64,000 bases of DNA from Erythrobacter sp. (lineage in GTDB: Bacteria; Pseudomonadota; Alphaproteobacteria; Sphingomonadales; Sphingomonadaceae), in the NCBI RefSeq assembly GCF_011765465.1, contig NZ_CP050265.1, positions 992,001 to 1,056,000 on the forward strand, given 5' to 3'. Positions 8,684-17,056 of this stretch are shown piece by piece. The stretch's first letter is position 1. Every line of letters begins with the position of its first letter. The translations under genes were made by a program, and so were the position numbers. The notes beneath the pieces were generated by a model. That model worked only from the letters and a program-made list of their open reading frames with translations. It made no database searches and was not told where the DNA came from.

Positions 8684-9446
8684 CGTCAAGCTTGACCGCC
8701 TGCCAAAGCGCTTCCTGTTCCGCCAGCGAAAGGGCTGCGAAACCTTCCCCGGCCTTCGCCTCCATTGCGCGGAACCGGCGTTCGAACTTGCTGTTGGCTG
8801 CACGCAAGGCGTCTTCCGCAGCGATGCCGTGGGCGCGGACGAAATTGACCACGGCGAACAGCAGGTCGCCGGCTTCCTCAATTTGCGCACCTTCCGAAGA
8901 GGCGGCGTTAAGTTCTTCGATTTCTTCGATGATCTTGTCCTGCGAGCCCTTGGGTTCGGGCCAGTCGAACCCTGTCCGCGCAGCGCGTTTCTGGAGCTTC
9001 TGGGCACGCATCAGCGCCGGCAGCGCGAGCGCAACGCCGTCGAGTGCGCTTGCCATGCCTTTATCGGCGCGTTCGGCTTCCTTCAGGTTTTCCCAACGCG
9101 TTTCGCCCATGGTGCCGCCTTCGCTGCCGAAGATGTGAGGGTGGCGCGCTTCCATTTTGTCGCTGATCGAACGGGCGACGTCCTCGAAAGCGAACAGGCC
9201 GGCTTCCTCGGCCATGCGGGCATGGAAGACGACCTGGAGCAGGAGGTCGCCGAGTTCGTCCTTGAGCTCCGCCATGTCGCCGCGCTCGATCGCGTCCGCG
9301 ACTTCATAGGCTTCCTCGATCGTATAGGGCGCGATGCTGGCGAAATCCTGCGCGAGGTCCCAGTCGCACCCATCATCGGGATTGCGCAGCCGCGCCATGA
9401 TGGCGAGCAGGCGGTCGACCTGCGAGGAAGAGGGGGCGCTGTCCAT
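8670..9446 (-). CDS. mazG: Nucleoside triphosphate pyrophosphohydrolase MazG
   Basis: The 258-residue all-alpha NTP pyrophosphohydrolase removes aberrant or excess NTPs. The N-terminal MazG domain contains the metal-binding pattern IEEAYEVADAIE followed by ELKDELGDLLLQVVFH, with the expected acidic cluster, and a second MazG-like repeat (IEEIEELNAA, EEAGDLLFAVVN) fills the C-terminal half. This two-domain layout and length match the E. coli type. The gene stands alone on the minus strand, converging on hflX. An AT-rich promoter with a palindrome lies just upstream, and GGGAG precedes the ATG. Confidence 0.93.
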   Translation of the reverse strand: MDSAPSSSQVDRLLAIMARLRNPDDGCDWDLAQDFASIAPYTIEEAYEVADAIERGDMAELKDELGDLLLQVVFHARMAEEAGLFAFEDVARSISDKMEARHPHIFGSEGGTMGETRWENLKEAERADKGMASALDGVALALPALMRAQKLQKRAARTGFDWPEPKGSQDKIIEEIEELNAASSEGAQIEEAGDLLFAVVNFVRAHGIAAEDALRAANSKFERRFRAMEAKAGEGFAALSLAEQEALWQAVKLDEKRT

Positions 9447-9462
9447 GCACTCTGCTCCCGAT

Positions 9463-9492
9463 ATACTAGATGGATAATATATATTATGTTAA
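9463..9492 (-). promoter_or_regulatory. AT-rich mazG promoter with operator-like palindrome
   Basis: On the minus strand TTAACA (9492-9487) and TAGTAT (9468-9463) are 18 bases apart, with the mazG ATG about 17 bases further on. The spacer holds a perfect 14-base palindrome, ATAATATATATTAT (9474-9487). A patch this AT-rich stands out sharply in this GC-rich window. The location between -35 and -10 is typical of a repressor site. The regulator is unknown. Confidence 0.45.
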
Positions 9493-9515
9493 ATACTGTC
9501 GCTGCGGCGCGGCGC

Positions 9516-9686
9516 TCATCCGCCGTAGAAGAATCCAACCAGCAAGGTCAGTCCCGTGAAGATCGCGATCCACACAAGCGCCATGCGTGCCAACTGACCC
9601 CAGCCGAGCCGGTAGGACGCGAGCGCGCTGCCCGCGATGAAAAGCCAGCCGAGCAAGGCGACGATCGAGACGATCTCCCCGGTCAC
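9516..9686 (-). CDS. Small membrane protein of unknown function
   Basis: A 56-residue protein begins at a GTG (9686) whose bases overlap the TGA of the upstream MBL-fold gene, so it is probably translationally coupled. It has two hydrophobic segments (about 4-24 and 35-53) joined by a short loop with Arg and Gln, and ends GFFYGG. No catalytic motif is seen and I do not recognise the family. The overlap and the two-helix pattern support a real gene at the end of the mltB-to-MBL operon. Confidence 0.6.
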   Translation of the reverse strand: MTGEIVSIVALLGWLFIAGSALASYRLGWGQLARMALVWIAIFTGLTLLVGFFYGG

Positions 9687-10465
9687 GCGACGACCTCGAG
9701 CCCGTCGTAGCCGACGATCACATGGTCCGGCACTTCGTCGCACAGCGTGCGGTAATCCATGCTCTTGTCGAGATGGCTGAGAACGAGCCGTTTCGCTTCG
9801 CAGCGTTCGGCCAGTTCGAATGCCATGGCGAGATGCGCGTGGGTCGGATGAGGTTCGCGCCGAAGACAGTCGCTCACCAGCACGTCCGCGCCGTGGAATA
9901 CCTCGACCATCTCTTCGGAAATTTCAGAGAAATCTGTTGCATAGACGATGGACCTGCCATCGGCTTCAAAGCGATACCCGGTCGTTTCGCCGGGTCCGTG
10001 CGCCATCTGCACCCAGTCGACCGAGAAGCCCGCCACGATCCGCAGCCGCTCCAGCGTATCGAGATTGACGATGGTGGGATAACCGTCCTGCCCGGCGAAG
10101 ACATAGCCGAACCGCTGGCGCAACCTCCGCACCGTCTCCGCCGAGGCATAGCCCGGGATCGGCCCGCCGCGCCCATAGCGCATGACGCGAAGGTCATCGA
10201 TGCCGTGGCAGTGATCGGCGTGGTCGTGGGTCCAGAACACGCAGTCGATCCTGTCGACCCGGTTGGCGAGCAATTGCGCGCGGCAGTCGCTCGAGGTGTC
10301 GACCAGCAGGCGCGCGCCTTCCTCGCTTTCGATCAGGACCGACACGCGGGTCCGGCGATTGCGCGGTTCGTTCGGATCGCAGTCGCCCCAGTCGCCCGCG
10401 CCTCCCGGCCCGCCGACGCGCGGCACGCCGGTCGACGTGCCCGAGCCGAGCAGGACGACCTTCAC
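9683..10465 (-). CDS. MBL-fold metallo-hydrolase (PhnP-like)
   Basis: The 260-residue protein opens with VVLLGSGTSTGVPR and carries the metal-binding signature THDHADHCHGID. Further ligands are visible in MAHGPGETTGYRF, the ATDFSE region and VLSHLD. This pattern fits the PhnP/RNase Z-like branch of metallo-beta-lactamase-fold phosphodiesterases, often found next to tatD in alphaproteobacteria. The exact substrate cannot be read from the sequence, and there are no phosphonate genes nearby. It starts at a GTG that overlaps the tatD stop by four bases, which suggests coupled translation. Confidence 0.85.
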   Translation of the reverse strand: MKVVLLGSGTSTGVPRVGGPGGAGDWGDCDPNEPRNRRTRVSVLIESEEGARLLVDTSSDCRAQLLANRVDRIDCVFWTHDHADHCHGIDDLRVMRYGRGGPIPGYASAETVRRLRQRFGYVFAGQDGYPTIVNLDTLERLRIVAGFSVDWVQMAHGPGETTGYRFEADGRSIVYATDFSEISEEMVEVFHGADVLVSDCLRREPHPTHAHLAMAFELAERCEAKRLVLSHLDKSMDYRTLCDEVPDHVIVGYDGLEVVA

Positions 10466-11238
10466 AGCATCGCCCGCGTGAACAGTCGTGCGAAATTGGC
10501 GGTTGTCTGCTCCGCCAGCCGTTCCGGTTCGACGCCGCGCAGTCCCGCCACGAAGCGAGCGGTGTCGGCGACGAAGGCGGGCTCGCAGGTCTTGCCGCGG
10601 TTCGGAACGGGCGCGAGGAAGGGGCTGTCGGTTTCGACCAGCAGGCGATCCTCGGGAATCCGGGCCGCGACTTCCTGCAATTCCTTCGCGTTCTTGAACG
10701 TCACGATGCCCGAAAGCGAGATCGTGAGGCCGAGGTCCAGCACCTTGCGCCCGAAATCTTCCGAGGCGGTGAAGCAATGGATCAGCGCCGGGAACGCCCC
10801 CTTCCCCATCTCGTCCTCGAGGATCGCGAAGGTATCCCCCTCGGCATCGCGCGTGTGGATGATGACGGGCAGGCCCGTCTCGCGCGCGACGTCGATATGC
10901 ATCCGGAACAGGCGCGCCTGCGTCTCGCGGTCGGAGTGCTCGTAGTAATAGTCGAGGCCGGTTTCGCCGATCCCGATCACGCGCGGGTTCTCCGTCGCCG
11001 CAAGCAGCGCGCCCCGTCCGAGGTCGGCGTGGGCATCGGCTTCGTGGGGATGGATGCCGACGCTGGCGAAGACGTCGATCTCGCGGATCGCGGTGCCGAC
11101 GACCTGGTCCCATTCGGACTGCCGCGTCGAGATGTTGAGGAAGGCCCCGACCCCGGCCTCGCGCGCGCGGGAGAGAACGCCCTGCTGGTCCTCGACGAGG
11201 CCCTTGTATTCGAGGTGGCAATGGCTGTCGACGAGCAT
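10462..11238 (-). CDS. tatD: TatD-family metal-dependent hydrolase
   Basis: The 258-residue TIM-barrel hydrolase has the N-terminal metal motif DSHCHLE, then GIHPHEA, GETGLDYYY, PVIIHTRDA, IHCFTAS and ETDSPFLAP, all in the order typical of TatD DNases (YcfH/YjjV type). Proteins of this family act as 3'-5' exonucleases or phosphodiesterases on DNA and RNA. The ATG at 11238 overlaps the metG stop by one base. A GTG one codon upstream is a possible alternative start. The metG-tatD-MBL order is common in this group. Confidence 0.92.
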   Translation of the reverse strand: MLVDSHCHLEYKGLVEDQQGVLSRAREAGVGAFLNISTRQSEWDQVVGTAIREIDVFASVGIHPHEADAHADLGRGALLAATENPRVIGIGETGLDYYYEHSDRETQARLFRMHIDVARETGLPVIIHTRDAEGDTFAILEDEMGKGAFPALIHCFTASEDFGRKVLDLGLTISLSGIVTFKNAKELQEVAARIPEDRLLVETDSPFLAPVPNRGKTCEPAFVADTARFVAGLRGVEPERLAEQTTANFARLFTRAML

Positions 11239-12818
11239 CACACCGCCCCTTCCGCCGCCGCCTCCGGCAGTTCGAGCCGCGGGAAGATCGGCGTCGGCTT
11301 GCCCACGGTGAAGCCCGCCATGACGAGGCGGCGATACCAGTCGGAATCCTTCAGGTTGGCATATCGGCGCTCATCCGCAGGCACGCCGAGCTGGTCGAGC
11401 AGGTTCGCCGCCTTGCCGGGAACGACGGGCTGGATCGCGATGGCAAGGTCGCGCAGCGCCATGAAGAGCGTCTGGAGCACGACTTTCATCCGCTCCGGAT
11501 CGGTCTTGCGCAGCGCCCAGGGCGCCTGTTCGTCGACATACTGGTTGCACGCATAAACCGCGCGCAGCCACGCCTCGATCCCGGTGGAGAAGGACAGCGT
11601 ATCGAACGCATCGGGCAATTCGCGGTTGCACGCATCGCCCACCAGCGAGAGCAGCTGGCGGTCGGCCTCGGCCGGGTCGAATTCCTCGAGGCGCCCGTCC
11701 ATGTTCTTCGCGATCATCGAAAGCGTGCGCTGGGCGAGGTTGCCGAAGCTGTTCGCGAGTTCCGCATTCGCGCGGGTCACGATCGCCTCGGGCGAATAGG
11801 ATCCGTCCTGTCCGAAGGCGACCTCGCGCATAAGGAAATAGCGCAAGGGGTCGACTCCGAACGCCTCGGCGAGGTCGAGCGGGTTGGTGACGTTGCCGAG
11901 CGATTTCGATTCCTTCTGCCCGCGATTGAGCAGGAAACCGTGACCGAACACCTTTTTCGGCACGGGCAGGTTCGCGCTCATCAGGAAGGCGGGCCAGTAG
12001 ATCGTGTGGAAGCGCACGATGTCCTTGCCGATGAGGTGCAGGTCGGCGGGCCAGAACTTGCGCATTTCCTCGGTATCGTCGGGAAAGCCGAGGCCCGTGA
12101 TGTAATTGGTGAGCGCATCGACCCACACATACATGACGTGATTGTCCGAGCCGGGCACCTTCACCCCCCAGTCGAAGCTCGTGCGGCTGACCGACAGGTC
12201 GCGCAGCCCCTGTTCGACGAATGAGATCATCTCGTTGCGGCGGCTCGCCGGTTCGAGAAAACCGGGCGTCCCGAGCAGGTCGAGAAGCGGCTTTTCGTAT
12301 TTCGAGAGGCGGAAGAACCAGCTTTCCTCGACCGTCCATTCGACCGGCGTGCCCTGCGGGGAAAGCTTCTCGCCCCCTTCCCCTTCGACGAGTTCGCTTT
12401 CGTCGTAATAGGCTTCGTCGCGGACCGAATACCAACCCTCGTAGCGATCGAGATAGAGGTCGCCCGCCGCTTCCATGCGCTGCCAGATCGCCTGGCTGGC
12501 GCGGTGGTGATCGTCTTCGACGGTGCGGATGAAGCGGTCGTAACTGACGTCAAGAACGTCGCACATCTCACGGAAATAGCCGGACATTTCATCGGCGAGA
12601 TCGCGCGCGGTGCGGCCCTGTTCGGCGGCCTTGCGGGCCATTTTCAACCCGTGTTCGTCGGTCCCGGTTTGGAACCGCACTTCGCGCCCGCGCAGCCGCT
12701 GGAATCGCGCGATGACATCGGCTGCGATCGCCTCGTAGGCATGGCCGATATGGGGCCGCCCGTTGGGGTAGCTGATCGCGGTGGTGATGTAGAAGGGGGT
12801 GGTATCGGTCTCAGCCAT
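11238..12818 (-). CDS. metG: Methionyl-tRNA synthetase
   Basis: This 526-residue class I synthetase charges tRNA-Met. The HIGH motif appears as PHIGHAYE near residue 23. The KMSKS loop reads KESKS (after NRGQ, near 315), an unusual Met-to-Glu change at the second position. There is no Cys-rich zinc knuckle in the insertion region, and the C-terminal dimerisation/EMAP domain is absent, so it is the short form. It starts 8 bases inside the end of holB and overlaps tatD by one base, within a chain of overlapping minus-strand genes. Confidence 0.94.
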   Translation of the reverse strand: MAETDTTPFYITTAISYPNGRPHIGHAYEAIAADVIARFQRLRGREVRFQTGTDEHGLKMARKAAEQGRTARDLADEMSGYFREMCDVLDVSYDRFIRTVEDDHHRASQAIWQRMEAAGDLYLDRYEGWYSVRDEAYYDESELVEGEGGEKLSPQGTPVEWTVEESWFFRLSKYEKPLLDLLGTPGFLEPASRRNEMISFVEQGLRDLSVSRTSFDWGVKVPGSDNHVMYVWVDALTNYITGLGFPDDTEEMRKFWPADLHLIGKDIVRFHTIYWPAFLMSANLPVPKKVFGHGFLLNRGQKESKSLGNVTNPLDLAEAFGVDPLRYFLMREVAFGQDGSYSPEAIVTRANAELANSFGNLAQRTLSMIAKNMDGRLEEFDPAEADRQLLSLVGDACNRELPDAFDTLSFSTGIEAWLRAVYACNQYVDEQAPWALRKTDPERMKVVLQTLFMALRDLAIAIQPVVPGKAANLLDQLGVPADERRYANLKDSDWYRRLVMAGFTVGKPTPIFPRLELPEAAAEGAV

Positions 12819-13782
12819 CGGCAGGCTCGCTAGCCGCGCGCGCGCCCACAAGCAAGGTTCCGATCTCGAGCGCGAGCAGCCCCGTGTCGTAATTGTGCAC
12901 CGGCGCCTCGCCCGCAAGGCGCACCAGCTTCGCGTGCGCCTCGACCAGCGCGCCGCGTTCGGGGTTGGAGGCAGTCTCGCGCGCCCGCGCCGCGACCAAT
13001 GCCTGCGCGAGATCGAAGGTCGCCTGAATGCGTTCGCGGTCGGGCCGCGGACCGATAAGACGGACAAGCTCGCCGCGCCCGGCCATGGCATTGTCGCCCT
13101 GCGCGAGAAGTGTCTCCATCGCTCGCGCCAGCGACCCGAGATCCTGCTGCGCGAAACGCATCGCCGCACCGAACGAACCTTCCGCCGCCTTGAGCGCCCC
13201 GGCGCGCGCTTCGGGATCGCTGCTGGCTCCGGCGGCGTCGAGCATGGCGGAAAGCTGGGCATCGCTGAGCGGCGGGAAACGAAGAACCCGGCAGCGCGAG
13301 CGGATCGTCGGCAGCAACCGCGCCGGGCTGTGCGTGACCAGCAGGAAGAAGGTGCCCGGCGGCGGTTCCTCCAGGCTCTTGAGCAAGGCATTGGCCGACG
13401 CGCGTTCGAGATCGTCGGCGGGATCGATGATCACGACGCGGCGGCTGCCGAGCGTGGGCCGCGTGGTAAGCCGGCGCTGCATCGCTCGGATCTGCTTGAC
13501 GCGAATGCTCCGCGCGAGTTCGTGCGGCTTGCCGTCGGCGGCGGCCTTCTCCGCCTTATCGTCCTTCGGTCCGTAGGTGAGCGTCAGGATATCGGGGTGG
13601 TTCGCCGGATCGGACGGCTGCGGCACGCCGGCTTCGGCGACGAGTTCGGCGGCGGCGGCAAGGGCGAAGTCGTGCTTGCCGAGCCCTTTCTTGCCCGCAA
13701 GTATCCAGCCGTGGTGCATCCGCGAGCCGCTGCTTGCCGAGCGCCATTCGCGCCATGCCCCCTCGTGGTTGGGCCAATCCAT
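12811..13782 (-). CDS. holB: DNA polymerase III delta-prime subunit
   Basis: The 323-residue protein is the delta-prime component of the clamp loader that places the beta clamp on DNA. The N-terminal AAA+ fold has WILAGKKGLGKHDFA (altered P-loop), the sensor-containing VVIIDPADDLERASANALLKSLEEPP and the SRC motif RSRCRVLRF. Cysteines of the usual zinc module are lacking, as in many alphaproteobacterial delta-prime proteins, to my recollection. It overlaps tmk with ATGA and metG by 8 bases. The tmk-holB-metG-tatD order is a classic bacterial gene cluster and supports the call. Confidence 0.9.
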   Translation of the reverse strand: MDWPNHEGAWREWRSASSGSRMHHGWILAGKKGLGKHDFALAAAAELVAEAGVPQPSDPANHPDILTLTYGPKDDKAEKAAADGKPHELARSIRVKQIRAMQRRLTTRPTLGSRRVVIIDPADDLERASANALLKSLEEPPPGTFFLLVTHSPARLLPTIRSRCRVLRFPPLSDAQLSAMLDAAGASSDPEARAGALKAAEGSFGAAMRFAQQDLGSLARAMETLLAQGDNAMAGRGELVRLIGPRPDRERIQATFDLAQALVAARARETASNPERGALVEAHAKLVRLAGEAPVHNYDTGLLALEIGTLLVGARAASEPADG

Positions 13783-14441
13783 CAGCTCGCCTCCGCTGGA
13801 AGGAGGGGGGCAAGCGCCTCGAGCACGCGGGCATGGACCGCCTGCGGCTCGCCCGTCCCGTCGATAACGGCAAAACCCTGTGGGTCTGCGCCGGCCAGAT
13901 TGCGGAAGCTCGCGGCGACCGCGCGGTGATAGGTCTCGCCACGCCCGCCGATCGCGTCGCTTGTCTCGCCGTCGCGCTCGGCAAGGCGCCGGGCGACCTG
14001 CGCTTCGTCGACGTCGAGCAGCACCGCGAGGTCGGGCCGCAATCCGCCGCTGCCGAAAGCGTGGAGCGCACGGATCGCCTCGTCGCCCAGCCCGCCCGCG
14101 CCGCCCTGGTAGGCGCGGCTCGAATCGACGAAACGGTCGCACACCACCCATCGCCCAGCCTCGAGAGCCGGACGAATGCGCCGCGCGACATGATCGGCCC
14201 GCGCGGCGGCGAAAAGCAGTGCTTCGGCCTCGCGCGTCCAGCCTTCGCCCGGCGGGGCAAGGAGCAGGTCGCGGATCGCCTCCGCGCCGGGCGTTCCGCC
14301 GGGCTCGCGGGTGATCTCCGCCGCGATCCCGCGCGCCTCGAGCGCTTCGGCAAGCAGGCGGGCCTGGGTCGACTTGCCGGTCCCCTCCCCGCCTTCGAAG
14401 GCGATGAACCGCCCGCGCGCGCTGACCGTCTCCGGCCCCAT
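13782..14441 (-). CDS. tmk: Thymidylate kinase
   Basis: The 219-residue P-loop kinase phosphorylates dTMP to dTDP. It has the P-loop FEGGEGTGKST near residue 16, the substrate motif TREPGGTPGAE, the DRF motif VCDRFVDSSRAYQG, and a lid-region sequence around RRLAERDGE. Length and motif order match bacterial Tmk. The start ATG overlaps the upstream dac stop in an ATGA arrangement, and its own stop overlaps the holB start in the same way, so translation is coupled through this part of the operon. Confidence 0.95.
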   Translation of the reverse strand: MGPETVSARGRFIAFEGGEGTGKSTQARLLAEALEARGIAAEITREPGGTPGAEAIRDLLLAPPGEGWTREAEALLFAAARADHVARRIRPALEAGRWVVCDRFVDSSRAYQGGAGGLGDEAIRALHAFGSGGLRPDLAVLLDVDEAQVARRLAERDGETSDAIGGRGETYHRAVAASFRNLAGADPQGFAVIDGTGEPQAVHARVLEALAPLLPAEAS

Positions 14442-15613
14442 CAGCCGAGCCACCCGGCGATGGCGTTGACGATCCGGTCGAGCGGGCCGGCCTCGCCGAC
14501 GCTTTCGCCCGCGACGAGCGGGATGCTGGCATCTTCCATGCCCGGAACCTCGATCCTGAGAGTCGCCACCCGGTCGCCGGTCGCGAGCGGCGCGCGCAGC
14601 GGCCCGTCGTAATGCACGCTCAGCTTCACGTCGCTTTCCCGGCCGCGCGGCAGGCTGATTTCCACGGGACGCTCGGCGACGAGCGCGATGCGGCGGTCGG
14701 AGCCGCCCTGAACCCGCGCCTCGGCCACCCGCTCGCCCGCCGCGAAGAGCCGCCTGCGCACGAAGGAGGAAAAGCCCCACTCGACATAGCGCCTCGCCCA
14801 GCGGTCGCGGGTGCGGCTGCGATCCGCCCCGGCCACCACCAGCACGAGCCTCTGGCTTCCGCGCTTCACCGTGCCGAGAAAACCGAAACCCGCTTCGTTC
14901 GTGAAGCCGGTCTTGATGCCGTCCGCGCCTTCGACCCGGCCGATCAGCGGGTCGTGATTGTCCTGCGTGATGTCGTCGTAGGTGAAGGTCCGATTGCCGA
15001 TGTAGCGGGCGAACTTGTCGGGATGGCGGCGGATCATGGCCTCGGCGAGAAGCGCAAGGTCGCGCGCGCTGGTGAAAGTGCGCCCTTCGTCCATCCAGCC
15101 GTTGGGATTGGCGAAATGGCTGTCGGTCATCCCGAGTTCGAGCGCCTTCGCGTTCATCAGGGCCGTCCATTCCTCGATCGACCCGGCGGCCCCTTCGGCA
15201 AGCACGATCGCGGCATCATTGGCCGAGACCGTCATGAGCCCCATCAGCAGGTCCTCGACCCGCACCCGTGCATTCTCGGCCAGCCACATGGTCGAACCCT
15301 TGGCGTGCCATTCGCGCCAGGTGTCGGGCCGGATCGTCATCACCTGCCACGGGTCGAGCCGCCCTTCCTCGATCAGTTCGAAAGCGACATAGGCGCTCAT
15401 CGTCTTGGTGATCGAAGCGGGCATGAAGCGTCGCCGCGCATTGCGCTCGTGGAGCACCTGCCCGGAGGAAATATCGACCAGAAGGGCAATCGGCACGTCC
15501 TCGGCGGGCGGGATAGCCGGGAGCGCGGACTTGGCGTCCTGGGCCGAACCGGCAGGCGCGAGGGCGAGCGCCAGCACCGCCAGCACGAAAGCCATCATCC
15601 TTTGCCCGGTCAT
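14441..15613 (-). CDS. D-alanyl-D-alanine carboxypeptidase (PBP5/6 type)
   Basis: The 390-residue exported low-molecular-weight penicillin-binding protein trims the terminal D-Ala from peptidoglycan peptides. A signal peptide spans about residues 1-25, with cleavage probably after GSA. The three active-site motifs are SITK (nucleophile Ser), SAN (TVSANDAA) and KTGFTNEAG. A C-terminal beta-rich PBP5_C-like region follows and would sit at the membrane. The ATG at 15613 has GAGGA close upstream. A GTG nine bases earlier is an alternative start. The gene leads into tmk with an ATGA overlap. Confidence 0.92.
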   Translation of the reverse strand: MTGQRMMAFVLAVLALALAPAGSAQDAKSALPAIPPAEDVPIALLVDISSGQVLHERNARRRFMPASITKTMSAYVAFELIEEGRLDPWQVMTIRPDTWREWHAKGSTMWLAENARVRVEDLLMGLMTVSANDAAIVLAEGAAGSIEEWTALMNAKALELGMTDSHFANPNGWMDEGRTFTSARDLALLAEAMIRRHPDKFARYIGNRTFTYDDITQDNHDPLIGRVEGADGIKTGFTNEAGFGFLGTVKRGSQRLVLVVAGADRSRTRDRWARRYVEWGFSSFVRRRLFAAGERVAEARVQGGSDRRIALVAERPVEISLPRGRESDVKLSVHYDGPLRAPLATGDRVATLRIEVPGMEDASIPLVAGESVGEAGPLDRIVNAIAGWLG

Positions 15614-15671
15614 GTTCCTCACCCGCGCGCCTATAGCTCCGCCCGCGCCCCTTGGCGAGGCAGCGGGCCGC

Positions 15672-16724
15672 TCAGTTCACGATTTCGTCCGCCAGCAGGC
15701 CGACGCTCATCGCGTAGTAGTTCGAGCAGTTATATTCGAGAATCACGCGGTAATTCCCGGTCAGAAGCCACGCGGGCGTGCCCGGCCCGTCGGGCTGGAA
15801 CAGCGAGACGAGCGTGTCGTCGGGCAAGGGCCGCTGCGCGACGACGCCGAGCTCGCGCCATTCGGCGACGGTCAGCCAGCGGCTGTGGCGTTCATGGACG
15901 CGCGGGCAGACGGGCGCTTCGAGCTCGGAGCGATAGGCGTCCACGTCGAACCCCGCGGGCACGCTCGCCCGAACGCCCCAGGGCTGGCCCGTGCGCCACC
16001 CGGCATCGCGGAAGTAATTGGCGATCGAGGCGAAGGTGTCGGCGCGGTTGCCGAAGATGTTGGCGCGCCCGTCCCCGTCCCCGTCGACCGCAAGACGCTG
16101 GTAGACCGAGGGCAGGAATTGCGGAAAGCCCATCGCGCCCGCCCAGCTGCCGGTCATCTCCTCGCGCGTGAAGCCGCGGTCGGCGACCTTGAGCAGGGCG
16201 ATGAACTCATCCGCGAACAGCTCGCGCCGCCGCCCTTCCCAGGCCAGCGTCGCAAGGCTGCGCGAAAGGTCGAAACCGCCCGTGATCCGGCCATAGCTCG
16301 TCTCGTGCCCGAAGATCGCGACGATGATTTCAGGCGGGACACCGAAATCCTGCTCGATCCGGCGCAGCGTTGCCTGATTCTGGCGATAGACCGCACGGCC
16401 CCCGTCGATGCGGACCGGGTTGACGTGCTTCGCGATATAGGGCGCGAGCGCGGGATAGCCGCGCCGGGTCGGCGAGCCGGGCTGGCCGCGGTCGAGCCGG
16501 ATGACGCGCGGATCGGGCGACAGCCCTGAGGTCATGCGGCGCACGGTCGGCTCGCTCACCCCCTCGGCCCGCGCGCGCGCGGCGAGCTGGGCGACGTAGG
16601 CGTCGAAATCGATCCCGTCCGCCGCTTCCTCCTGCGCCGCTCCGGGCGTTGCGGGGGCGACAAGGGCGACGGCGGGCAAAAGGGCGAGGCCAAGGGCAGC
16701 CGGAGCGAGAAAGCGCGTGATCAT
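15672..16724 (-). CDS. mltB: Lytic murein transglycosylase (MltB family)
   Basis: The 350-residue periplasmic enzyme cleaves the glycan strand of peptidoglycan with formation of a 1,6-anhydro end. An N-terminal signal peptide (about 1-30) ends in an Ala-rich stretch. The catalytic Glu lies in IFGHETSYGRITG, followed by FALL-type motifs, GSWAGAMGFPQFLPS and DGDGDGRANI, all typical of family 103 of glycoside hydrolases. The C-terminus holds a short peptidoglycan-binding-like region. I chose the ATG at 16724 as it gives a normal signal peptide. An upstream ATG would add 13 residues. It precedes dac, another wall enzyme. Confidence 0.92.
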   Translation of the reverse strand: MITRFLAPAALGLALLPAVALVAPATPGAAQEEAADGIDFDAYVAQLAARARAEGVSEPTVRRMTSGLSPDPRVIRLDRGQPGSPTRRGYPALAPYIAKHVNPVRIDGGRAVYRQNQATLRRIEQDFGVPPEIIVAIFGHETSYGRITGGFDLSRSLATLAWEGRRRELFADEFIALLKVADRGFTREEMTGSWAGAMGFPQFLPSVYQRLAVDGDGDGRANIFGNRADTFASIANYFRDAGWRTGQPWGVRASVPAGFDVDAYRSELEAPVCPRVHERHSRWLTVAEWRELGVVAQRPLPDDTLVSLFQPDGPGTPAWLLTGNYRVILEYNCSNYYAMSVGLLADEIVN

Positions 16725-16815
16725 GAACGGATGTCTCTCACATCCCGGCTTAATTCCCAACAACCAAAGCGCAGGTGACTCGGCCCAAATGCCCCGCTAT
16801 TGAGCCGACCTGCGC

Positions 16816-16905
16816 GGACAGGTGGCAGAGCGGTTGAATGCACCGGTCTTGAAAACCGGCAAGGGTGCAAGCCCTTCGTGGGTTCGAATCCCACCCTGTC
16901 CGCCA
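16816..16905 (+). tRNA. tRNA-Ser (anticodon UGA)
   Basis: A complete class II tRNA can be folded. The acceptor arm pairs GGACAGG (16816-16822) with CCTGTCC (16895-16901), followed by G and an encoded CCA. The anticodon stem-loop is CCGGT-CTTGAAA-ACCGG with anticodon TGA, which reads UCN serine codons. A long variable arm is present (GCAAGGGTGCAAGCCCTTCG region), and the T-arm contains GGTTCGAATCC. The length of 90 bases fits tRNA-Ser. Confidence 0.97.
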
Positions 16906-17024
16906 GCAGCGCCCGCCCCGGTGGGCGGTGCTGGGGGATCGCGGTGCGGTGGACGGGCCCATGGGTTCGGACTCGAAGCGGGCGCAGCCCGCGCAGAGGA
17001 ACGAGGCGCGCCAGCGCCGAGGAC

Positions 17025-17050
17025 AATCCCACCCTGCCCACAGCAGCGCG
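17025..17050 (+). repeat. Partial direct repeat of the tRNA-Ser 3' end
   Basis: AATCCCACCCTG followed by CCCACAGCAGCGCGC (17025-17050) resembles the tRNA-Ser 3' end plus flank at 16887-16912, which also runs AATCCCACCCTG and then ..CAGCAGCGC. The first 12 bases are identical and the rest differ by a few changes. The copies are 138 bases apart. Such repeats can mark old integration sites or duplications, but no integrase or cargo is present. Confidence 0.5.
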
Positions 17051-17056
17051 CTCGGC

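Noticed and set aside
16906..17056. Integrated element between tRNA-Ser and its repeat
   Set aside because: The 150 bases have no gene and no integrase, so only the repeat itself is reported.
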